64,000 nt of DNA from Planctomycetota bacterium. Lineage in GTDB: Bacteria; Planctomycetota; UBA1135; GCA-002686595. Location of the stretch: NCBI GenBank assembly GCA_016795205.1, contig JAEUHZ010000021.1:62001-126000 (forward strand), in the 5' to 3' direction. Positions 59,698 to 64,000 of this stretch are shown here, piece after piece. Positions within the stretch are counted from its first letter, which is position 1. The number at the start of each line of letters is the position of its first letter. Under the pieces are notes generated by a model. The model was not told the DNA's origin, did not search any database, and saw only the letters and a list, made by a program, of their open reading frames with translations. A program made the translations under genes and the position numbers.

Positions 59698-60065
59698 GAT
59701 GGGTGGGCCTGTCTAGACCCGTTGACCGGCTCTCGTCGAAGCCGGGACGACTTGGCCGTGGGGCACACGCCCTGCGGCCAACGTCGTGTTGGACGGTGGG
59801 CACACGCGAGCGTGGCGAGCGTCCCGAGGGCCAGCGGTCGGCGTCGGAGCAGGACGCGGGCACCGGCTGGCCCCGCGCAGGCGAACGACGGGCAGGCGGC
59901 TCGGCGCGGATCCCGATCCCGCGTCCGCGCCGAGCGACGGCCGAGTCGTCGGCGCGCGCGGGACGCGCCGGCCTCCGCTCGTCGGGTGCGTGCTGCCGGC
60001 GGGGCGTGACGGCCGGCGCTCGGCGAGGGTTGTGCGGGGGCCATCGTCGAGTACAAGAGCGCGCG
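59698..60065. other. Intergenic region before the antiporter gene
   Basis: 368 bases of GC-rich sequence with no recognisable gene, repeat or hairpin with a T tract. TACAAG at 60052-60057, 8 nt before ATG 60066, is the only -10-like candidate. Confidence 0.4.
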
Positions 60066-62066
60066 ATGGGAAGCGGCCTGGCTCAGGTGCTGCTGTTGCT
60101 CGGTGTCGCCACGCTGGCGGTGCTGGCCTTCCATCGATTCCGCGTGCCGACCAGCCTGGCGTACCTGCTGGTCGGCGTGCTGCTGGGCCCGCACACGGCC
60201 GGACCGGTGGTCGATGCGGCGCCGATCGCGGCGTTCGCCGAGTTCGGCATCGTCTTCCTGCTGTTCACGGTCGGCCTCAACTTCTCGCTGCCCCAGATCC
60301 AGGCGCTGCGGCGCAGTGTGCTGGGACTGGGTGTGGCACAGGTCGTGCTCACGACGGCGCTCGTGGCGCTCGTGGCGGCGGCGTTCGGAGCGAGCTGGCC
60401 GGTGGCCTTCGTCATCGGCGCCGTGGTCACCCAGTCGTCGACCTCGATCCTGGGCAAGCAACTGATCGAGCAGGGAGAGGACAACGCGCCGCACGGCCGT
60501 CTGGCAATCGCCCTGTCGGTCTTCCAGGACATCACCGCCGTACCCTTCGTGGTGGTCATTCCGGTGCTGGGCGCCCAGCTCGGGGCGGCCGCACTCGCCG
60601 GTGCTCTGGGCATCGCCATGGCGAAGGGGCTGCTGGCGTTCGTGCTCGTGTTCTTCGTGGGCCGGCGCGTGCTGCGGCCGTTCTTCCACCAGATCGCCGA
60701 GCGTCGATCGGCGGAGCTGTTCACCCTCACCGTCCTGTTCGTCTCGCTGCTCGCCGCCTGGACGACCTTCTCCCAGGGCCTGTCGCTGGCTTTCGGCGCC
60801 TTCCTGGCGGGGATGGTGCTGGGCGAGACCGAGTTCCGCCATCAGGTCGAGGCCACGGTGCGCCCCTTCCGCGACGTGCTGCTCGGGCTCTTCTTCGTGG
60901 GCGTGGGCATGCTCGTGGATCCGGCGAAGCTCCCCGACGTGTGGCTCGAGGCCCTGCTCGGGGCCGTGGCGATGCTCGCGCTCAAGGCGGTGCTCGTGGC
61001 GCCGATCGTGTGGCGCGCCAACGTGGACCTGCGGACCGCCTGGCGCGTGGGGCTGCTCCTCGCCGTCGGCGGCGAGTTCGGATTCGCCCTGCTCGGCTTG
61101 GCACTGGGCGCCGAGCTGGTCGACAGCCGCACGGGTCAGACCATCCTCACGGCGGTGCTGTTCTCGATGGTGCTCGCGCCCATCCTGATCCGCTTCAACC
61201 ACGAGATCGCGTCATGGCTCACGCCGCGCGGAGTTTCGGCTCCAACGGACGGCTTGCCGAGCCTGGCCCAGACCGGCTCGACGCTGGAGCACCACGTGAT
61301 CATCTGCGGCTATGGGCGCGTCGGTCAGGGGCTCGGACACATCCTCGAGCAGGAGCGCGTGCCCTACGTGGCGCTGGACCTCGACGCGGCACGCGTGCGC
61401 GAGGCGCACCTGGCCGGCGAGCCGGTGTTCTTCGGCGATTCGGCGCAGCGCGAGATCCTGGAAGGCCTGGGGCTCACCAAGGCGCGGCTCCTGGTGCTCG
61501 CGCACGACGACAAGGGTGCCGCGCTCAAGACCCTGCAGCATGCGCGCGCGCTGCGTCCCGAGCTGCCGGTGATGGTCCGCACGCGCGACATCGATTCGGC
61601 CGACGAACTGCAGGCCGCCGGCGCCAGCGCGGTCTTCCCGGAGACCCTGGAGGCCGGCCTGATGATCGCGTCTCAGGCGCTCCGTGAGATGGGCGTGCCG
61701 CTCTCGCGCGTCTTGCGCGTGATCGATCAACAGCGCACCGCCCACTATCGCCAGTTGCGGCAACTGTTCCTGGGCGAATCCCCGGCCAGCGAGCCCGTGG
61801 CCTCCGAGGATGCGGACCGCTTGCATGCGGTTCAGTTGTCCGCAGGCAGCCCGGCGGCTGGACGGTCGCTCGGCGAGCTGCAGCTCGAGGGCGTGGCCAT
61901 CACCGCCCTGGTGCGGGGCGGGCGACGACAGCTCCAGCCGCCGGTCGACACCGTGCTGGCTCAGGAGGACACGCTCGTGCTCTTCGGAAGTCCCGACGCG
62001 CTCCGGCAGGCCGAGCACGAGCTTCTGGCGCCCGGCCGTCGCGCGAGGCTCGACGACGGCACCTAG
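60066..62066 (+). CDS. CPA2 cation:proton antiporter with RCK domains (KefB-like)
   Basis: A 666-residue KefB/KefC-type monovalent cation:proton antiporter. About 12 transmembrane helices occupy residues 1-390, including GAVVTQSSTSILGKQL, SVFQDITAVPFVVVIPV and GGEFGFALLGLALG. A cytosolic RCK-N/TrkA-N Rossmann domain follows (VIICGYGRVGQGLGHILEQE, about 418-540). A TrkA-C domain closes the protein (VQLSAGSPAAGRSLGELQLE, about 585-655). K+ or Na+ exchange gated by nucleotide is known for the family. No glutathione-linked KefF/G ancillary gene is nearby. Confidence 0.93.
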   Translation: MGSGLAQVLLLLGVATLAVLAFHRFRVPTSLAYLLVGVLLGPHTAGPVVDAAPIAAFAEFGIVFLLFTVGLNFSLPQIQALRRSVLGLGVAQVVLTTALVALVAAAFGASWPVAFVIGAVVTQSSTSILGKQLIEQGEDNAPHGRLAIALSVFQDITAVPFVVVIPVLGAQLGAAALAGALGIAMAKGLLAFVLVFFVGRRVLRPFFHQIAERRSAELFTLTVLFVSLLAAWTTFSQGLSLAFGAFLAGMVLGETEFRHQVEATVRPFRDVLLGLFFVGVGMLVDPAKLPDVWLEALLGAVAMLALKAVLVAPIVWRANVDLRTAWRVGLLLAVGGEFGFALLGLALGAELVDSRTGQTILTAVLFSMVLAPILIRFNHEIASWLTPRGVSAPTDGLPSLAQTGSTLEHHVIICGYGRVGQGLGHILEQERVPYVALDLDAARVREAHLAGEPVFFGDSAQREILEGLGLTKARLLVLAHDDKGAALKTLQHARALRPELPVMVRTRDIDSADELQAAGASAVFPETLEAGLMIASQALREMGVPLSRVLRVIDQQRTAHYRQLRQLFLGESPASEPVASEDADRLHAVQLSAGSPAAGRSLGELQLEGVAITALVRGGRRQLQPPVDTVLAQEDTLVLFGSPDALRQAEHELLAPGRRARLDDGT

Positions 62067-62307
62067 CGCGGGCGCAGCGATCCCGCGGTCGACCTCGGCG
62101 CGCTGTCGGACGGACACTGGGCGGCAGTCGTTCCCGCGGCTGGCCGTCCCCGAGTGGGCCACTCCCCTCCAGCGGCGCGCACGTGAGCAGCCCGACACCT
62201 CATCCTGGTGGCGTGCTCCAAGACCTCGCGTACGTCGGCGGGTGAGGGGGAGCAGATTTCTCGCCGATTCGGTGAGTGCCCGGAACCCTCCACGACAATC
62301 CCCCGCG

Positions 62308-62844
62308 ATGCCCCCGCCGGCCGACGACGACCTCGAGCGTTGGATCACCGCGTTCCGCGGGCCACTGATCGGCCTCCTGGCGTCGTGGGGCAACGACTGG
62401 GGAGCGGCCGAGGAGGTCGCGGCCGACGCGTTCGCCGAGGCCTGGGTCGGCCGCGCGCGCTTCGACGCGGAGCCCTCGGACCTCGACGCCGCGGGCTCGT
62501 GGTTGCGCGGCATCGCGTTCCGTCTTCACGAAGCGCGGCGCCGGCGCGCGGCCGTGCGGCGCGCGGAACCGATCGATCGCGAGCACGCCGAGCGCCTGGC
62601 GGCGCCGGTCGAGGATCGAGACGAACGGCGTGAGCTGCTCGTCGCGGCGTTCGCCCAGCTCGCGCCCCAGCACCAGACCGTGCTGCGCATGCACTACCTG
62701 GAGGCGTCGAGCGCGCGCGAGGTCGCGGCGCTCCTGCGGATCACGCCCAAGGCCGTCGAGGATCGCCTGTACCAGGCGCGGCGCGCGCTGCGCGAGCGCG
62801 TCGAACGGATCGCGGCCAAGAGCGCCGCGGGAGCACGACGATGA
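62308..62844 (+). CDS. ECF-type RNA polymerase sigma factor
   Basis: A 178-residue sigma factor. Region 2: WGNDWGAAEEVAADAFAEAW, then AAGSWLRGIAFRLHEARRRR. Region 4: LVAAFAQLAPQHQTVLRMHY with LLRITPKAVEDRLYQARRAL. ATG 62308 fits the family start (PPADDDLERWITAFRGPLIG). Its stop overlaps the ATG of the next gene (ATGA), so a membrane partner is made together with it, as in sigma/anti-sigma pairs. Confidence 0.9.
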   Translation: MPPPADDDLERWITAFRGPLIGLLASWGNDWGAAEEVAADAFAEAWVGRARFDAEPSDLDAAGSWLRGIAFRLHEARRRRAAVRRAEPIDREHAERLAAPVEDRDERRELLVAAFAQLAPQHQTVLRMHYLEASSAREVAALLRITPKAVEDRLYQARRALRERVERIAAKSAAGARR

Positions 62845-64000
62845 GCGAGAGGGAAGTCGACCTCGTGCCCGAAGCGGAGCTCGTCGAGCTGTTCCAGCGA
62901 CGCCGGCCGGACCCCGCCGCGTTCCGCGCGCGCGTCGCGCAGCGAGTCGCCGAGCGCGAACGCGAGCCCGCGACCGAAGGTGCGGACCGCCGTTCGCTCC
63001 TGCGCACGGAGTTCCTGCGCCGCGCGGCCGCGTTCCTGCCGCTCGATCCGACCAGCGGGTCGAGCACGGCCAAGCTGGCCCTGACGGGGCTCGCGCTGCC
63101 CCTCGCCGTGCTCGTCGCGAGCGTGGCGGCCTTCGCCGCGGCGAGCCGTGCCATCGTGCGCACGTCGCGTGGCGCCGCGCCCGCCAGGACGGATCTTGTG
63201 CCGTTCGGCTGGACCACGCCGCCGCACGGCATCCGCCTGAGGTTCAGCGGCGTGCTCATCCAGCTCCTGCAGCCGCTCGGGATGTACGCGCTGCTCCTGC
63301 CCGGCATCTACGGCTCCCGCTGGGCGCTGGACGTCGTCGTGGCCTTGGCCCTGTGCGCGGGACTCGCGCTGGTCTTCCTCGTCCGGGCGTTGGCCGACGC
63401 CGTCCGGCTGACTCCGTCGTCGGTCGCGGACTTCACGGTGGGCGTCCTGATCTCGCTCTTCGCCGGTGCGTTCGTGTGGCCGGCCGCGCGGGACGCGGCC
63501 GGAAGCGGGTCGGACCTCGGGATCGGCTGGAGCGCCGGAGTCCTGCTGGCCGGGATCGCCCTCGCCACGTTCTGGCCGCCACGCCGCGTCGGGTGGTACC
63601 CCGGATTCGCGCTCGCCTTCGTCCCGGCGATCCTCGTCCTCAATCCGATCGGAGCGACCTTTCACCAGGCGGCGGCCTTGCGCGACGAGGTCGCGACTCT
63701 GGATCTCGACGCGGGCGACCTGCGCGGCTGGGACGAGTTCGGCACCGTGGCGCGCACGCTCCGGGCCCTCGGCGAGCCGCAGGCAGACCTCGCTCGCGCC
63801 GATCGCGAGATCGCGCGCGCGCTCGAGGGCAGCTTCCGTGTGCACCCGGCCGTGTGGACGGCGGCCAGCGAGGCCGGGCTCATGGACGAGGCGCGCTGGC
63901 GCACGCTCGCTGCGGGTCGGCTCGAGACCTACGCGCTGGATCGCCTGCTCGCCGACACGCAGCCGCTGCGGCTCGCGAGCTACGAGCTCTATCGGGTGCG
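62841..64000 (+). CDS. Membrane protein coupled to the ECF sigma factor, 3' end cut by window edge
   Basis: ATG 62841 overlaps the sigma-factor stop by 4 nt; 386 residues are visible before the right edge. The N-terminal about 75 residues are charged and cytoplasmic (EAELVELFQRRRPDPAAFRA, then RVAQRVAERERE). Five or six transmembrane helices follow between about residues 80 and 275. The visible C-terminal part is polar. The arrangement fits a multi-span anti-sigma factor or a sensor acting through the sigma factor. I do not recognise a zinc-binding anti-sigma motif (H-x3-C-x2-C). The 3' end is missing. Confidence 0.7.
   Translation, partial: MSEREVDLVPEAELVELFQRRRPDPAAFRARVAQRVAEREREPATEGADRRSLLRTEFLRRAAAFLPLDPTSGSSTAKLALTGLALPLAVLVASVAAFAAASRAIVRTSRGAAPARTDLVPFGWTTPPHGIRLRFSGVLIQLLQPLGMYALLLPGIYGSRWALDVVVALALCAGLALVFLVRALADAVRLTPSSVADFTVGVLISLFAGAFVWPAARDAAGSGSDLGIGWSAGVLLAGIALATFWPPRRVGWYPGFALAFVPAILVLNPIGATFHQAAALRDEVATLDLDAGDLRGWDEFGTVARTLRALGEPQADLARADREIARALEGSFRVHPAVWTAASEAGLMDEARWRTLAAGRLETYALDRLLADTQPLRLASYELYRV

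Overview
This 64 kb window is a very GC-rich (roughly 70% or more) bacterial chromosome segment, dense with genes. The gene content suggests a member of the Planctomycetota. Pointers are a 1.7-kb-residue fusion of FG-GAP repeats, PVC-type dehydrogenase, HEAT, cytochrome c and DUF1080-like domains; an ECF sigma factor of the planctomycete-rich type facing a Ser/Thr kinase with a TPR tail; many Sec or lipoprotein signals; and several large secreted beta-propeller proteins that end in one shared cysteine-rich domain. No rRNA, tRNA, CRISPR array, prophage or insertion sequence was seen.

Layout. 1-5.1 kb: an edge-truncated membrane protein, TspO, MutS and a coupled lipoprotein pair (YcfL-like then LpoB-position). 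5.15-5.85 kb: a 700-base intergenic stretch holding four tandem sRNA-like units, each a pyrimidine-rich box followed by a strong hairpin and T-rich tract. 5.85-10 kb: sugar-nucleotide epimerase, ATP-dependent PEP carboxykinase translationally coupled to a PH-like and a TPR protein, and an ECF sigma factor. 10-15.5 kb: a SufT-like protein, an RluA-type pseudouridine synthase, a GNAT enzyme, a 2OG-Fe oxygenase, a RelE/ParE toxin remnant, a WD40 protein, and a DUF4143 ATPase behind a phased repeat operator. 15.7-23.5 kb: topA, a radical SAM protein and two amidohydrolase-family proteins. 23.6-26.6 kb: small lipoproteins, a 45-residue membrane protein, a LOG-family protein. 26.7-34.1 kb: the giant PVC cytochrome protein, a sulfatase-like protein and cysC. 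34.2-43.6 kb: M28 peptidase, a three-gene ABC importer, an HD hydrolase, a beta-helix protein and a ChaN-like lipoprotein. 43.7-59.7 kb: a secreted-protein island with five proteins sharing the same six-cysteine C-terminal domain, plus a kelch protein, small exported proteins and the kinase/ECF pair. 60-64 kb: a KefB-type antiporter and an ECF sigma factor coupled to a membrane protein that runs off the right edge.

How parts fit. Housekeeping genes (mutS, topA, pckA, cysC, rluA-type) are interspersed with envelope and secreted proteins. Operon-like ATGA/GTGA overlaps are frequent: lipoprotein pair, pckA set, ABC importer, amidohydrolases, ECF-membrane protein. Many starts lack a clear Shine-Dalgarno sequence and instead have a TAnnnT hexamer 6-11 nt upstream, suggesting leaderless or very short-leader transcripts. 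The two most novel-looking signals are the tandem hairpin array at 5.2-5.8 kb and the shared C-terminal domain of the secreted proteins.
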